From: Armatimonadota bacterium
GTDB taxonomy: Bacteria; Armatimonadota; Fimbriimonadia; Fimbriimonadales; Fimbriimonadaceae
DNA length: 64,000 bases
Reading direction: 5' to 3'
NCBI GenBank assembly: GCA_020438215.1
Contig: JAGQUX010000002.1
Location: 62,001-126,000, forward strand
This document shows positions 17,149 to 25,908 of the stretch, piece by piece. Within the stretch, counting starts at the first letter, position 1. Every line of letters starts with the position of its first letter. The position numbers and the translations under genes are program-made. The notes beneath the pieces were generated by a model, which did no database searches, was not told where the DNA came from, and saw nothing but the letters and a program-made list of their open reading frames with translations.

Positions 17149-18116
17149 CGACCGATCATCCCGCCAAGACCGGGGATCATCTTCATCTGGGATTGGATGA
17201 GAAGCTTAGCGAGAGCAGCGTAACCCTTGGTTTTGTCCCACAAGTTTTGGCTGAACTGAACCGTGTTATCCCAGAGAGCCGAGGCGTGATCCATCAGAGT
17301 CACAGGCTTCTGCGGTTGAGGTTTGGCAACTCTTGGTTCTTCCTTGAGTTTCAGAGTCAGCTCTTGTTTCAGAACTCGTTCGGTTTTCTCTTTGGAATCA
17401 AAATCGGTTGCCTCAGATTTGGCAACGTTCTTCATCTTGACGTAAGTGAAGATGCCGCGCTTGGTGTCAAAGTTGGCTTCACCGGTGCCGGTCATGTGGG
17501 TGGTCACTTCGCGGACGGCATCCTCTTTCGGGACAACTTCCATTGAGTCGTTTTCCAGCACCGTGTAATCCTGCTTGATTGCGATTTTGACGGGCAGAGT
17601 GTCGCCGCTCAGCTCACCGAACGAGCAAGTGTAAGTCATATCTGCCCCGTCAAACGACTTCTTGAACTGCCACTCTTCACCCGCTTTGAGTTCCTTTTCC
17701 GAGAAGATGATAGGGAGGAAAGTGATGTCCGGGAAACGTTTGACATCGAGCCCGGGGAGGCGAACAGGAGGCTTTTTATCGGGAGCGGTGTTCTTGACAA
17801 TCTCGCCGCGAGGGGTGAACGTGATGCTCGATTTCGGGAAGACGTCGGTCACCATATCGAGGGTGAGCGGGAGCTTGCCGCCATTGAACGCCATCTCGAA
17901 TTTGGTGATTTCTGTTGAGGCAGACATGTTGCCATTCTCGCCGCCGAGTTCACCCTTCACCTTCACGACCATATCAATGTCAGCGGTGCCTTCGTTGCCG
18001 CCAAGGATGGGAAGGAACCCATCAAAGATCATTTTGAAGTCGTAGCTCAGATCGGTAGTGGGTTTGATCTGATAGGTGGCGGGAGCCAGTGCGATTGCGG
18101 CGACGAATGTGAGCAT
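17145..18116 (-). CDS. Secreted protein of unknown function
   Basis: A 323-residue protein with a short signal-like N-terminus (MLTFVAAIALAPA) and a mostly beta-rich body. The pattern of strands, with EITKFEMAFNGGKLPLTLDM and later GTGEANFDTKRGIFTYVKMK, is similar to DUF6263-type secreted proteins, in which an averaged 'threshold' property is built from repeated strands. This is weak. The C-terminal 60 residues become helical and basic (DNTVQFSQNLWDKTKGYAALAKLL). It is transcribed after the AI-2E-type gene with a 38-base gap. Its last four bases form CTAG, shared with the stop of the convergent GT39-like gene. Confidence 0.55.
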   Translation of the reverse strand: MLTFVAAIALAPATYQIKPTTDLSYDFKMIFDGFLPILGGNEGTADIDMVVKVKGELGGENGNMSASTEITKFEMAFNGGKLPLTLDMVTDVFPKSSITFTPRGEIVKNTAPDKKPPVRLPGLDVKRFPDITFLPIIFSEKELKAGEEWQFKKSFDGADMTYTCSFGELSGDTLPVKIAIKQDYTVLENDSMEVVPKEDAVREVTTHMTGTGEANFDTKRGIFTYVKMKNVAKSEATDFDSKEKTERVLKQELTLKLKEEPRVAKPQPQKPVTLMDHASALWDNTVQFSQNLWDKTKGYAALAKLLIQSQMKMIPGLGGMIGR

Positions 18117-18154
18117 GTGTTCTTGGGTTTGACGCTTATTGAGCGGAAATAGTT

Positions 18155-19360
18155 TTAGTCGGTGGACTGATGGCGAAGGGGGACGGCGGGCAGCCTGAGC
18201 TTCTTCTTACCGTCGCGGTTAGTGATGTTGAGGATGCGTTCGAGTGAAATCTTGACGACGCCGGCGACGGGGTAGGCGAGCATCATGCCGGGGAGCCCAG
18301 CGAGCGCTCCGCCACAGAACACCACGAACATCCCCACAAACGGGTGGAGCTTGACGGATTTACCTACCACGCGCGGGGTGACAAGCATGTCCCAAGTGGT
18401 GGTGATGGTGAAGAAAACGAGCGCAAGGATGACGGCAAAAATCCATGAGTTGCCGACCTCGAAAAACATGTTCTTATGAACTCCGCTGAATCCAGTGACC
18501 AGGAAAAGAGTGATCAGGCTGAGGATGCCACCCAGGTTCGGGATGATATAGAGACATCCAGCGACGATTGCAATGAGGTAGCTGTACGGCGCACCCAGCA
18601 ATCCCAACACGATGGCGAGGGTTGCCATGTACATCGAGATATTGATAATGAGGCCACGGAGATAGCTTTGGAAGACTCCGCCAATGTCTTCAAGCATATC
18701 GAGAATGCCCGCGCGGATAGACGGGGGAATCCAGTTGCGGAATCTCTGCCGGAAGTTGGGGAGATCCATCATCAGGAAGATGACGAAGATGGGGGTGAAT
18801 CCGAGGAGAACCACTTGCGAAGCCGCCATCCCAAGGAAATTGACGATTCCGTTGAAGATGTTGCGGGCAGTGCTGGCAAAGTCTTCGCGGTAAGGGGTGA
18901 TGTACTGCTCGGCAAAGGCGCGGCGAGTGACCGGAAGCCCAACCTGCTCAAGTTGAGGACGGTACTTTTCAAGGTAGCCATCAACGGTACCGAGCGGGCC
19001 TCGCTCTTGGGCGCGAACGGCGGGGTTCCACCGGACAAATACATTATCGTTAGCCGTATCTTTGGCGATGTCAGTGGAGAGGTCTTGAACTTGAACGCGG
19101 AGCTGATTGATTTGATTGGCGATTCGAGGGAACGCCCAGAATCCGATGAGGGCTGTTCCGCCAAAGAATGCAAAGGTGATGATCCCGACGGCGATTGGGC
19201 GTTTGACTTTGGCTTTGCCGAGAGCCTGAACAACTGGCTCAAGAAGGACGGCAATTAGCCACGCAAGAACGAACGGGGCCAATACGCCCCGTACCATGTA
19301 GAGAAAGCCAAGGGTGACGACTACAAGCGTCACCCAAACTGCGATTCGCCATCCAGACAC
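18155..19360 (-). CDS. AI-2E family transporter (PF01594-type)
   Basis: A 401-residue membrane protein with the layout of the AI-2E exporter family: two N-terminal helices (VWVTLVVVTLGFLYMVRGVLAPFVLAWLIAVLLEPVV), a helical cytosolic domain (about 85-170), and then five or six helices ending with GAPYSYLIAIVAGCLYIIPNLGG and a final amphipathic stretch. P-Y-x3-L-x8-I-P-x2-G is the characteristic block. Members export autoinducer-2, act as sodium/proton antiporters or export other small molecules, so the substrate cannot be read. Start: GTG at 19360. It belongs to a minus-strand run with YtxH, a coiled-coil membrane protein and mnmA. Confidence 0.85.
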   Translation of the reverse strand: MSGWRIAVWVTLVVVTLGFLYMVRGVLAPFVLAWLIAVLLEPVVQALGKAKVKRPIAVGIITFAFFGGTALIGFWAFPRIANQINQLRVQVQDLSTDIAKDTANDNVFVRWNPAVRAQERGPLGTVDGYLEKYRPQLEQVGLPVTRRAFAEQYITPYREDFASTARNIFNGIVNFLGMAASQVVLLGFTPIFVIFLMMDLPNFRQRFRNWIPPSIRAGILDMLEDIGGVFQSYLRGLIINISMYMATLAIVLGLLGAPYSYLIAIVAGCLYIIPNLGGILSLITLFLVTGFSGVHKNMFFEVGNSWIFAVILALVFFTITTTWDMLVTPRVVGKSVKLHPFVGMFVVFCGGALAGLPGMMLAYPVAGVVKISLERILNITNRDGKKKLRLPAVPLRHQSTD

Positions 19361-19384
19361 GTGATTTGTGCCTTGCGCGGAGGG

Positions 19385-19618
19385 TTAGGCTCCGGCTTCT
19401 TCGGAATCAACGGCAGCGACTTTTCGCTTTGCTCGTTGTTCGGCAATCCAATCTTCCGACTTGTCTTTGATTTCTTTCAGTCGGGAGCCAAGTTCTTCTC
19501 GAGTTTCTTCTCCTGCTTTAGGAGCAAAGAGGATGCCCGCGAGAGCACCGAGGAGAGCACCGAGTCCAAAGCCGGCAAGCAAATAAACCAATGAATTTCG
19601 ATCGTCTGAGCTACTCAT
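19385..19618 (-). CDS. YtxH-domain small membrane protein
   Basis: A 77-residue protein with one membrane helix (YLLAGFGLGALLGALAGILFAPKAG) followed by the YtxH signature G-x-L-F-A-P-K-x-G-x-E-x-R and a charged amphipathic tail (EELGSRLKEIKDKSEDWI). The YtxH family occurs in general-stress operons of Firmicutes and in many other phyla; its biochemical role is unknown. It overlaps the following gene by 8 bases and lies 24 bases from the AI-2E-type gene, so it is probably translated from the same transcript. The family call is firm, the function is not. Confidence 0.8.
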   Translation of the reverse strand: MSSSDDRNSLVYLLAGFGLGALLGALAGILFAPKAGEETREELGSRLKEIKDKSEDWIAEQRAKRKVAAVDSEEAGA

Positions 19619-19967
19619 TTCGTTTTCCAGTTTTAGAAGGCAAAGATTTTGTCTTCCTATTCTTTAAGTATGCCTGAATTAGGCGTGACCCTAAGAGTCC
19701 GAGGGCAGAAGCTAAGCCACTTTTTTTGAACTTTGCCAACGATTCGTGGACAAGAGCAAGCGGGTCGTTGTTGCGAGACTCTAGTTCAGCTTGAATACGA
19801 GACAATTTTGCTTCTTGTTGCGAGATCCTGTTTTCTAGGTTCGAAATTTGCAAGCTGGTGGAAACGATAGTTTTCTTCAGTTTCGAAATTTGCACCGAAA
19901 GCATTACGATTCCGACAAGGAGTAGGCCAATCAGAAGGATCAAGAAGACGATAAGTGCGGGGGGCAT
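19611..19967 (-). CDS. Single-helix membrane protein with coiled coil
   Basis: A 118-residue protein with an N-terminal membrane anchor (ALIVFLILLIGLLLVGIVMLSV), a heptad-rich coiled coil (about residues 27-65, ISKLKKTIVSTSLQISNLEN) and a basic C-terminus (KNRKTKSLPSKTGKRNE). I do not recognise a family. Its start codon shares one base with the mnmA stop (TAATG), and its stop overlaps the YtxH gene, so it is translationally tied to both. The combination of a coiled-coil anchor and a YtxH protein suggests a membrane-associated structural role, but this is speculation from context. Confidence 0.6.
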   Translation of the reverse strand: MPPALIVFLILLIGLLLVGIVMLSVQISKLKKTIVSTSLQISNLENRISQQEAKLSRIQAELESRNNDPLALVHESLAKFKKSGLASALGLLGSRLIQAYLKNRKTKSLPSKTGKRNE

Positions 19968-21046
19968 TAGACGATGGTTCCTCCCATGACAACAGTTTGG
20001 CCCTTATATGCCACCGCGATCTGTCCGGGTGTGACGGCACGGACAGGTTCATCGAAAACGATGGTGGGCTGGGGAAAGGCGTAGAGCATGGCCGGTTTTG
20101 GTACCATGTTATAGCGGATTTTAGCCATGACTTTCATTGGGGCGGCGGACTGGAGATATCCGCTCCAGGTGACATCGGTGATCGTGACTTCCCGTTGTTT
20201 GAGATCGTCATCTTCACCCACGATGACACGATTAGTTTTGGGTTCCAGCCCAATAACATAGAGCGGGCGTCCCGTTGCTACTCCGATGCCGCGACGTTGC
20301 CCTACAGTGAAATCAGCAACACCTCCGTGGGTGCCAATGACTTCGCCCTCGGTATTTACGATTTCGCCTTCTTGGAAGACTTCGGGGCGGTTCTTGCGGA
20401 GGAACGCTTTGTACCCACCTGCCTCGGAAACAAAACAGATTTCTTGCGAATCCGGTTTGTTATAAACCGGGAGTCCGGCTTGCTTCGCCATCGCCCGGGT
20501 GATGGCTTTATCACCGAGTTCTCCTAATGGGAACCACACTTTGGAAAGTTGCTCTTGAGTCATTCCGTAAAGGACGTAGCTTTGATCCTTGTTTCCGCCG
20601 AGTGATCGCATCAGCCGCCAGCGGTTAGAGGCTCCGTGGTGCCGGATTCGGGCGTAGTGCCCGGTGGCGAGGATGTCACATCCGAGTTCCTCAGCCTTGT
20701 TGAGCATCGCATCGAACTTCACCTTCTTGTTGCAGGTGACGCAAGGGTTGGGGGTGCGACCGGCGGTGTATTCCTCAATGAACTCGTCGATGACGGTTTC
20801 TTTGAAAGCATCTTTGAAATTGATGACGTAGTGCGGGATATCAAGAATCCGGGCAACGCGGCGTGCATCCTCAACTGCACCCAGCGAGCAACATCCTGCA
20901 TGGCGTGGATCTTTTTGGCTTTCTTGCCAAATTTGCATCGTTACGCCAATGACTTCGTAGCCCCGCTTTTTGAGAATGTACGGGACTACACTGCTATCTA
21001 CGCCGCCGGACATGGCGACGCATACGGTCGGTTTCTTACCTGCCAC
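19967..21046 (-). CDS. mnmA: tRNA-specific 2-thiouridylase
   Basis: A 359-residue enzyme that thiolates U34 of tRNA-Lys, -Glu and -Gln. The PP-loop SGGVDSSV sits at residues 14-21, after AM. The catalytic cysteine pair is in NPCVTCN (about 102) and QEICFV (about 200), as in E. coli MnmA. The C-terminal part has the GQRRGIGVA and ITDVTWSG blocks of the family. The 359 residues match the usual length. The stop overlaps the coiled-coil gene start by one base, and its own start overlaps the end of the VKOR-DsbA gene by 11 bases. Confidence 0.96.
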   Translation of the reverse strand: MAGKKPTVCVAMSGGVDSSVVPYILKKRGYEVIGVTMQIWQESQKDPRHAGCCSLGAVEDARRVARILDIPHYVINFKDAFKETVIDEFIEEYTAGRTPNPCVTCNKKVKFDAMLNKAEELGCDILATGHYARIRHHGASNRWRLMRSLGGNKDQSYVLYGMTQEQLSKVWFPLGELGDKAITRAMAKQAGLPVYNKPDSQEICFVSEAGGYKAFLRKNRPEVFQEGEIVNTEGEVIGTHGGVADFTVGQRRGIGVATGRPLYVIGLEPKTNRVIVGEDDDLKQREVTITDVTWSGYLQSAAPMKVMAKIRYNMVPKPAMLYAFPQPTIVFDEPVRAVTPGQIAVAYKGQTVVMGGTIV

Positions 21047-22163
21047 TGTCTAAGAGCTTCTTTGCCGATGGAGTTTTGAGATATGGTTCAATCTCTTTCC
21101 AAGTGATGGAGCGCGGTGTCTTTCCTCGCTCGATGAGAGTGAAATTCGGGGTTGTGTCGATCTTCAAGACTTCAGTTGCGAAAGTGAAGTCTTCATTGAT
21201 GAGGTGGATGAGTCGATCATCTTCCTGCTCATTCATTTGGGCTTGGAACTCGTCCATATCAAAACCGAGCTCTCGCGCAATGCCGGAGATGCCTTCTAGT
21301 TTTTTGATGCGGTTCGTATTCGTTTCCGCAAATGCCGCACGATAGAAATCCCAGAATTTGCCTTTGCTTGCCGCGTACTCCGATGCCATCGCCATCTTGA
21401 TGCTGGTTTCGTGTCCGGGAAGATTGTAAAGCGGGAAGTTCCGGTGAGCAATTCTCAGTCCGGGATACTTTTGCGCGAGGTTGTAAAAGTCGATTGCGTG
21501 CGTTCGACAACCGGGACAGTTAAAGTCAGCGATTTGGACGATCGTGATTCCAGCGTTGTCCGGGCCAAGCATCTTTTCTTTGCTCGGGAAGATTGTGGTG
21601 TCTTCAACTTCTGTGTAGACCTTGGTTTCGGACTTGGCCATCCCGCTCCCAACAATGCCGATTCCACCGAGTGCCAGAACAAAGAGTGCTCCGGCAAGAG
21701 GGAGAACCTTGGGGCTCGGCAGTGCTTCTTCAGGTGACTTTGCACCAACAATTCCGTGAGCAACGACCATCAAAACCATGATGCCGGCGGAGGTCATGCA
21801 CCAATCGCATTTTGCTCCGAGTGCGTTGAGAGAAACGATCTGGAGGAACACACTGTATGCCGCACCTACGATGGAAAAGAGCAGGCCAATCACAGCGGTG
21901 CTTCGCCATTTGTCTCCAGTAGTGGAGAATCTATATCCTGCCAGCGCGGCGAGGAAAATGTATCCGGCTAAACCGAGATACGCGATGGGAATCCCGCCGA
22001 TCTGGGAGAAAACTGAACTCGTGACGGTTTCACAGCCTGTTTGAGTGGAACACGGCACGACAGTATGGGTGAGGTGGCTATAAGAAAGCACCCCAGCAAC
22101 AAAAATTCCGATAAATGCTAGCACCATCGTAATGCGATTGGCGAGATGAGGATTCACTTTCAA
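21036..22163 (-). CDS. VKOR-DsbA fusion (disulfide bond formation)
   Basis: A 375-residue fusion. The first 150 residues form a vitamin K epoxide reductase domain with four membrane helices, a loop cysteine pair (PCSTQTGCETV) and the active-site CDWC. The rest is a periplasmic thioredoxin-fold domain with a CPGC motif (ADFNCPGCRTH) and a cis-Pro in TTPNFTL. VKOR re-oxidises DsbA-like thiol oxidases with quinone, so the fusion can introduce disulfides in secreted proteins by itself. It could serve the cysteine-containing pseudopilins and LptD-like barrel found in this window. The ATG at 22163 is the only good start. A signal anchor is supplied by helix one. Confidence 0.9.
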   Translation of the reverse strand: MKVNPHLANRITMVLAFIGIFVAGVLSYSHLTHTVVPCSTQTGCETVTSSVFSQIGGIPIAYLGLAGYIFLAALAGYRFSTTGDKWRSTAVIGLLFSIVGAAYSVFLQIVSLNALGAKCDWCMTSAGIMVLMVVAHGIVGAKSPEEALPSPKVLPLAGALFVLALGGIGIVGSGMAKSETKVYTEVEDTTIFPSKEKMLGPDNAGITIVQIADFNCPGCRTHAIDFYNLAQKYPGLRIAHRNFPLYNLPGHETSIKMAMASEYAASKGKFWDFYRAAFAETNTNRIKKLEGISGIARELGFDMDEFQAQMNEQEDDRLIHLINEDFTFATEVLKIDTTPNFTLIERGKTPRSITWKEIEPYLKTPSAKKLLDSGR

Positions 22164-22249
22164 AGTATACGTTTTTAGGAGGCAAATGATTCCGGACCGG
22201 ATGAGTTGCTAGTAGTGATGCCGGTGTCACATCTGCGTTGAAGCGAGGC

Positions 22250-22258
22250 TGGTACCAT
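22250..22258 (+). promoter_or_regulatory. Extended -10 for miaB
   Basis: TGGTACCAT matches the extended -10 form TGn-TATAAT with TACCAT as the hexamer. It ends 19 bases before the miaB ATG, so the mRNA leader would be about 13 bases. No -35 match is visible 16-18 bases upstream. Similar TGGTA elements precede thrS (36311). Confidence 0.4.
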
Positions 22259-22277
22259 TTGAGTTCGCGCTGAACCC

Positions 22278-23669
22278 ATGGGAAACGTTACGTTTGTTTC
22301 GCCTGATTCTCGCCCCAAGCCAGGCAGCAAGGGGACGGTTCGTGGCACCTACTTCATCCAGACTTGGGGGTGCCAGATGAACGAAGAAGATAGTGAACAG
22401 ATGGCTCTCTACCTTCGAGATATGGGTTTTCAGCCTGCATCAAGCTGGCGCGATGCTGAGGTCGTTCTCCTCAACACTTGCTCTGTGCGTAGAAAGCCGG
22501 AAGATAAGGCCCTCAGCTTCCTGGGTGAGCTAGTGCCGATCAAAGAAGCCCGCCCGAATATGGTGATCGGGGTTGCTGGGTGCATGGCCCAGATTAAAGC
22601 GGATTACATTCGCCAGCGCAATCCTCATGTTGATTTTGTAATTGGAACCGCGCAGGTCAGCAAGATTCCCGAGATGGTGGATGCGGCTCTGCACACTAAG
22701 CGATTCCGAAAGCGGATGGATTTGCCGGAGCGCAAAGGCGCGGTGGTCACCGACATTCCTCAGCGGAATCTGGAGCGACACAGCAAGCTCAAAGCGTTTG
22801 TACCGATTCAATACGGGTGCGACAAGTTCTGCACGTTCTGCATTGTTCCAAGCACCCGAGGTCGAGAACGCAGTCGTCCAACCGAGCATATCGTTCAAGA
22901 AGTGCGGCGCCTGGTCGAACTCGGTACGAAAGAGGTCACGTTGCTCGGGCAGACAGTGAATTCCTATGGGAAGAATCTGGCAGAAGGGCGGGTTCCGTTT
23001 GCTCAGCTTTTGCAACTCCTGAGTGGGATTCCGGGGTTGGAGCGGATTCGTTACACATCACCCTATCCCCGCGATTTCAAGAGTGATTTGATTGATGTGA
23101 TTCGCGATGTTCCGCAAGTCGTGGAGTATTGCCATATGCCGCTCCAGGCCGGCAGCGATTCTGAGTTGAAGCGGATGAAGCGGCTTTACACCCGCGAGTC
23201 TTTCCGTAAAATTGTGCAAGAATTGCGAGCTAAGATTCCCGATATCGGAATCACGACCGACATGATCGTTGGCTTTCCGGGTGAGACCGAAGAGGAGTTT
23301 GAAGAGACTCTGGATGCGATGCGGGAGTTTCGATTCGATGGGGCGTACATGTTCCGCTATTCGCCGCGCCCAGGCACACCCGCCGCGCTAGAGGAACAGA
23401 TTCCTTTGCAGGTTGGTAAGGATCGCTTGAACAAACTGATCGATGTGCAAACCGAGATCGTGATGGAGATCAACGAAGCGCAGATCGGGAAGGAGTTCGA
23501 GGTTTTGGTGGAGGGAGCTTCGCCGAAAGATCCGGGGGTCTTGCAGGGGTATTCGCGGTGCTTCCGGATGATGCACTTTGCTGGGGATGCCGACCGCTAT
23601 CGCGGTGAACTCGTCACCGTACGGGCGACGCAGGCTTACAAGTGGGGCCTGAGCGGCGAGATTGTTTAG
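22278..23669 (+). CDS. miaB: tRNA-2-methylthio-N6-dimethylallyladenosine synthase
   Basis: A 463-residue methylthiotransferase that adds the methylthio group to i6A37 of tRNA. Three conserved cysteines of the N-terminal UPF0004 domain are seen in TWGCQMNEEDSE, LLNTCSVRRK and VAGCMAQ. The radical SAM motif CDKFCTFC (C-x3-C-x2-C) sits at about residue 182, followed by PSTRGRERSR. A TRAM domain closes the protein (EFEVLVEGASPKDPGVLQGYSR). The ATG at 22278 gives a short N-terminal leader typical of the family. The last bases form TTAG, shared with the convergent aldehyde dehydrogenase stop. Confidence 0.96.
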   Translation: MGNVTFVSPDSRPKPGSKGTVRGTYFIQTWGCQMNEEDSEQMALYLRDMGFQPASSWRDAEVVLLNTCSVRRKPEDKALSFLGELVPIKEARPNMVIGVAGCMAQIKADYIRQRNPHVDFVIGTAQVSKIPEMVDAALHTKRFRKRMDLPERKGAVVTDIPQRNLERHSKLKAFVPIQYGCDKFCTFCIVPSTRGRERSRPTEHIVQEVRRLVELGTKEVTLLGQTVNSYGKNLAEGRVPFAQLLQLLSGIPGLERIRYTSPYPRDFKSDLIDVIRDVPQVVEYCHMPLQAGSDSELKRMKRLYTRESFRKIVQELRAKIPDIGITTDMIVGFPGETEEEFEETLDAMREFRFDGAYMFRYSPRPGTPAALEEQIPLQVGKDRLNKLIDVQTEIVMEINEAQIGKEFEVLVEGASPKDPGVLQGYSRCFRMMHFAGDADRYRGELVTVRATQAYKWGLSGEIV

Positions 23670-25093
23670 CTTCGGATAATCGCCTTCGGTTCCGTCATTT
23701 CTTGCATCGTGTAGATGATCCCTTCGCGCCCATAGCCGGAGTTTTTGACTCCGCCGTACGGCATGGCATCAAACCGGAAGCTAGGAGCATCGTTCACGAT
23801 GAGTCCACCACACTCAATCTCTTGGTAGAAGCGATCCACCTGTCCTTGATCCGCAGAAAAAACGGCGTGGTGAATCCCGAACTCAGACGCATTGATCCAA
23901 TCAATTGCTTCTTGGTCCGTGGAATACCGGTTGAGGGTTGCGACCGGGCCGAAAACCTCTTGACATCCGAGGCGCATCTTTCGGGTGACTCCTTCGATGA
24001 GAACTGGTTCAATCACTCGCCCGGTGCGTTGCCCGCCAGCGAGGACGGTTGTGCCCTGGGATTCGGCTTCGTCAATCCACTCCATGATGCGGTCGGCACT
24101 GTCGTCGTTGATGACCGGCCCACAAATGACGCTTTCATCGGTGGGGTTGCCGGTGGGGCAGTTGTTTGTTGCTTCTATTAGTAGTTCCTTAGCTTGTTCG
24201 CAGAGGGAATCGTGAACAAGGATGTGCTGGGTGGAGATGCAGATTTGCCCCGCATATCCGAACGCGCTCGGCATGAGCTTCTTGATAGCGTGGTCAAGAT
24301 CAGTGGTTTCAGTCAGGATAGCGGTGGCATCGCCTCCGAGTTCCAGCGCAACTTTCTTGCGAGGGAGTTTTTCTTTCAGCATCCACCCGACTTTCGGGGA
24401 GCCAGTGAAAGACAGCATCTTGATGCGGGGATCAAGAGCGGCTTTTTCGGCGAGGGCGGGTACGCAATTGATGACATTGACAACGCCATCCGGGCACCCC
24501 GATTCTTTGATGATTCGCCCAAGAAGAAGCGTACTGAGCGTGCCAGTGCTCGGGGCTTTGACCACTACGGTGTTGCCAGTTGCGAGTGCGGGAGCAATCT
24601 TGTGAGCGGCGAGGTTGTAAGGCCAGTTGTACGGGACGATGGCTAGGATTGGCCCGAGCGGAAACCGTGTGACTTTGCAGGTTTGCCCCGAGTATCGCGG
24701 ATCGTAGCTAAGATCGATGTTTTGGGGTTCCTGGTTGAGGGCTTCCTTTGCGGCAAGTTCAAAAGTCAGGGCGAGGCGGGTGACTTCAGCGCGGGAGAAG
24801 GTGATCGGCTTACCGACTTCTACGGTGAGAAGTTGGGCGAGATCTTCGGCCCGATCACGAATGTTTTGGGCAATGCGGTTAAGCAAATCTGCGCGGAATT
24901 GTGGGCTTGAAAATCGGTATTCCTCAAAAGCAGTTTCGGCGGCATCAATCGCCGCATCGACTTCGCTCCATCCGGCTTCGGCAGCGGTTCCAACCAATGC
25001 ACCATCGTATGGAGCGTAGTGTTGGGTTTTACCCACGCATTGATCACACGCCCCGCCGATAAAGACGCCGTTGATCAGGAGTTCCGCATGCAT
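23666..25093 (-). CDS. Aldehyde dehydrogenase, GAPN-like
   Basis: A 475-residue ALDH superfamily member. The active-site Glu is in VALELGGDATAIL and the nucleophilic Cys in GYAGQICISTQHILV. The substrate-binding PYNWPYNL and the cofactor motif FTGSPKVG are also present. The overall sequence most resembles non-phosphorylating glyceraldehyde-3-phosphate dehydrogenases and phosphonoacetaldehyde-type members (PWQLG/AYGGxKxSGxGREG pattern as PYGGVKNSGYGREG near the end), but the substrate is not decidable by eye. It starts at 25093 with ATG, about 60 bases from the pyrF promoter on the opposite strand. Confidence 0.85.
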   Translation of the reverse strand: MHAELLINGVFIGGACDQCVGKTQHYAPYDGALVGTAAEAGWSEVDAAIDAAETAFEEYRFSSPQFRADLLNRIAQNIRDRAEDLAQLLTVEVGKPITFSRAEVTRLALTFELAAKEALNQEPQNIDLSYDPRYSGQTCKVTRFPLGPILAIVPYNWPYNLAAHKIAPALATGNTVVVKAPSTGTLSTLLLGRIIKESGCPDGVVNVINCVPALAEKAALDPRIKMLSFTGSPKVGWMLKEKLPRKKVALELGGDATAILTETTDLDHAIKKLMPSAFGYAGQICISTQHILVHDSLCEQAKELLIEATNNCPTGNPTDESVICGPVINDDSADRIMEWIDEAESQGTTVLAGGQRTGRVIEPVLIEGVTRKMRLGCQEVFGPVATLNRYSTDQEAIDWINASEFGIHHAVFSADQGQVDRFYQEIECGGLIVNDAPSFRFDAMPYGGVKNSGYGREGIIYTMQEMTEPKAIIRS

Positions 25094-25151
25094 GATATGG
25101 GCATTTTTGCACGGATTTGAACCTGTTGTTCAAAAGGCTTAGATCACGAAT

Positions 25152-25180
25152 TTGTTGATTTGTGAAATTGTCGCTATACT
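25152..25180 (+). promoter_or_regulatory. Promoter of pyrF
   Basis: TTGTTG (25152-25157) and TATACT (25175-25180) are separated by 17 bases. The predicted start of transcription (about 25187) is only some five bases before the pyrF ATG at 25192, and no Shine-Dalgarno sequence is seen, so the mRNA would be leaderless or nearly so. Confidence 0.6.
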
Positions 25181-25191
25181 AAGATTTTGAC

Positions 25192-25908
25192 ATGCAAGAT
25201 CAGATGAAACACAAGATCATTTGCGCTATTGATACTGGGGATTTAGATGAGGCGACGAGTATCGTTCGCCGGTTGGCTCCGTATGCCGGGGCATTCAAAA
25301 TTGGTCACGGATTGACTCTGCCACACGGCTTGGATGTGATTGATCGCCTGAATGATGCGGGAGCAGAGCGCATCTTTTTGGATATGAAATTCCATGACAT
25401 CCCGAGCAGCGTTGCGATTGGAGTTCGCGAAGCGGCGAAGAAAGGTGTCTGGATGCTAACGCTTCACCTTGCGGGTGGCCCTGCCATGATTACGGCGGCG
25501 GTCGAAGAAGCACAAGAACATGCAATGGTAGTGAGGCCGATGCTTGTTGGTGTGAGTGTGCTGACCAGCATGAATGAAAATGACTTGCGTGACTGGAACG
25601 GCGTCAGTCGCTCGATACCTGAGCAGATGGTGGCACTCAGTGAGCGGGGCGTAAATCTCGGACTGGATGGGGTGGTTTGTAGCGTCCACGAAGCGGCGGC
25701 GATCCGCAAAGTAGTAGGGCATGGTGTGATCGTGACTCCGGGAATTCGCTCGGTAAAAGGTGAATCGCATGACCAAAATCGAATTGGTGATGGCAGAGAT
25801 GCTCTGGATGCAGGCGCGGACTACATGGTCATTGGGCGCGCACTCACGAATGCCGCCGATCCTGAGCAAGCGATACGCGATCTGCGTTTGATGGAACCTG
25901 TTGCCTGA
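25192..25908 (+). CDS. pyrF: Orotidine 5'-phosphate decarboxylase
   Basis: A 238-residue enzyme of the last step of UMP synthesis. The catalytic motif is LDMKFHDIPSSV, with the D-x-K-x2-D arrangement near residue 64. The phosphate-binding end has VTPGIRSV and YMVIGRALTNAADP. The N-terminus IICAIDTGDLDEA holds the first conserved Asp. ATG 25192 is preferred; an alternative ATG three codons later is possible. The promoter is unusually close to the start. Its 3' end overlaps the mutY start by 8 bases; both are on the same strand. Confidence 0.95.
   Translation: MQDQMKHKIICAIDTGDLDEATSIVRRLAPYAGAFKIGHGLTLPHGLDVIDRLNDAGAERIFLDMKFHDIPSSVAIGVREAAKKGVWMLTLHLAGGPAMITAAVEEAQEHAMVVRPMLVGVSVLTSMNENDLRDWNGVSRSIPEQMVALSERGVNLGLDGVVCSVHEAAAIRKVVGHGVIVTPGIRSVKGESHDQNRIGDGRDALDAGADYMVIGRALTNAADPEQAIRDLRLMEPVA

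Noticed and set aside
18476-19258. 260-codon plus-strand open frame opposite the AI-2E-type gene
   Set aside because: Acidic, low-complexity composition and no plausible start; the opposite-strand gene has clear membrane helices.
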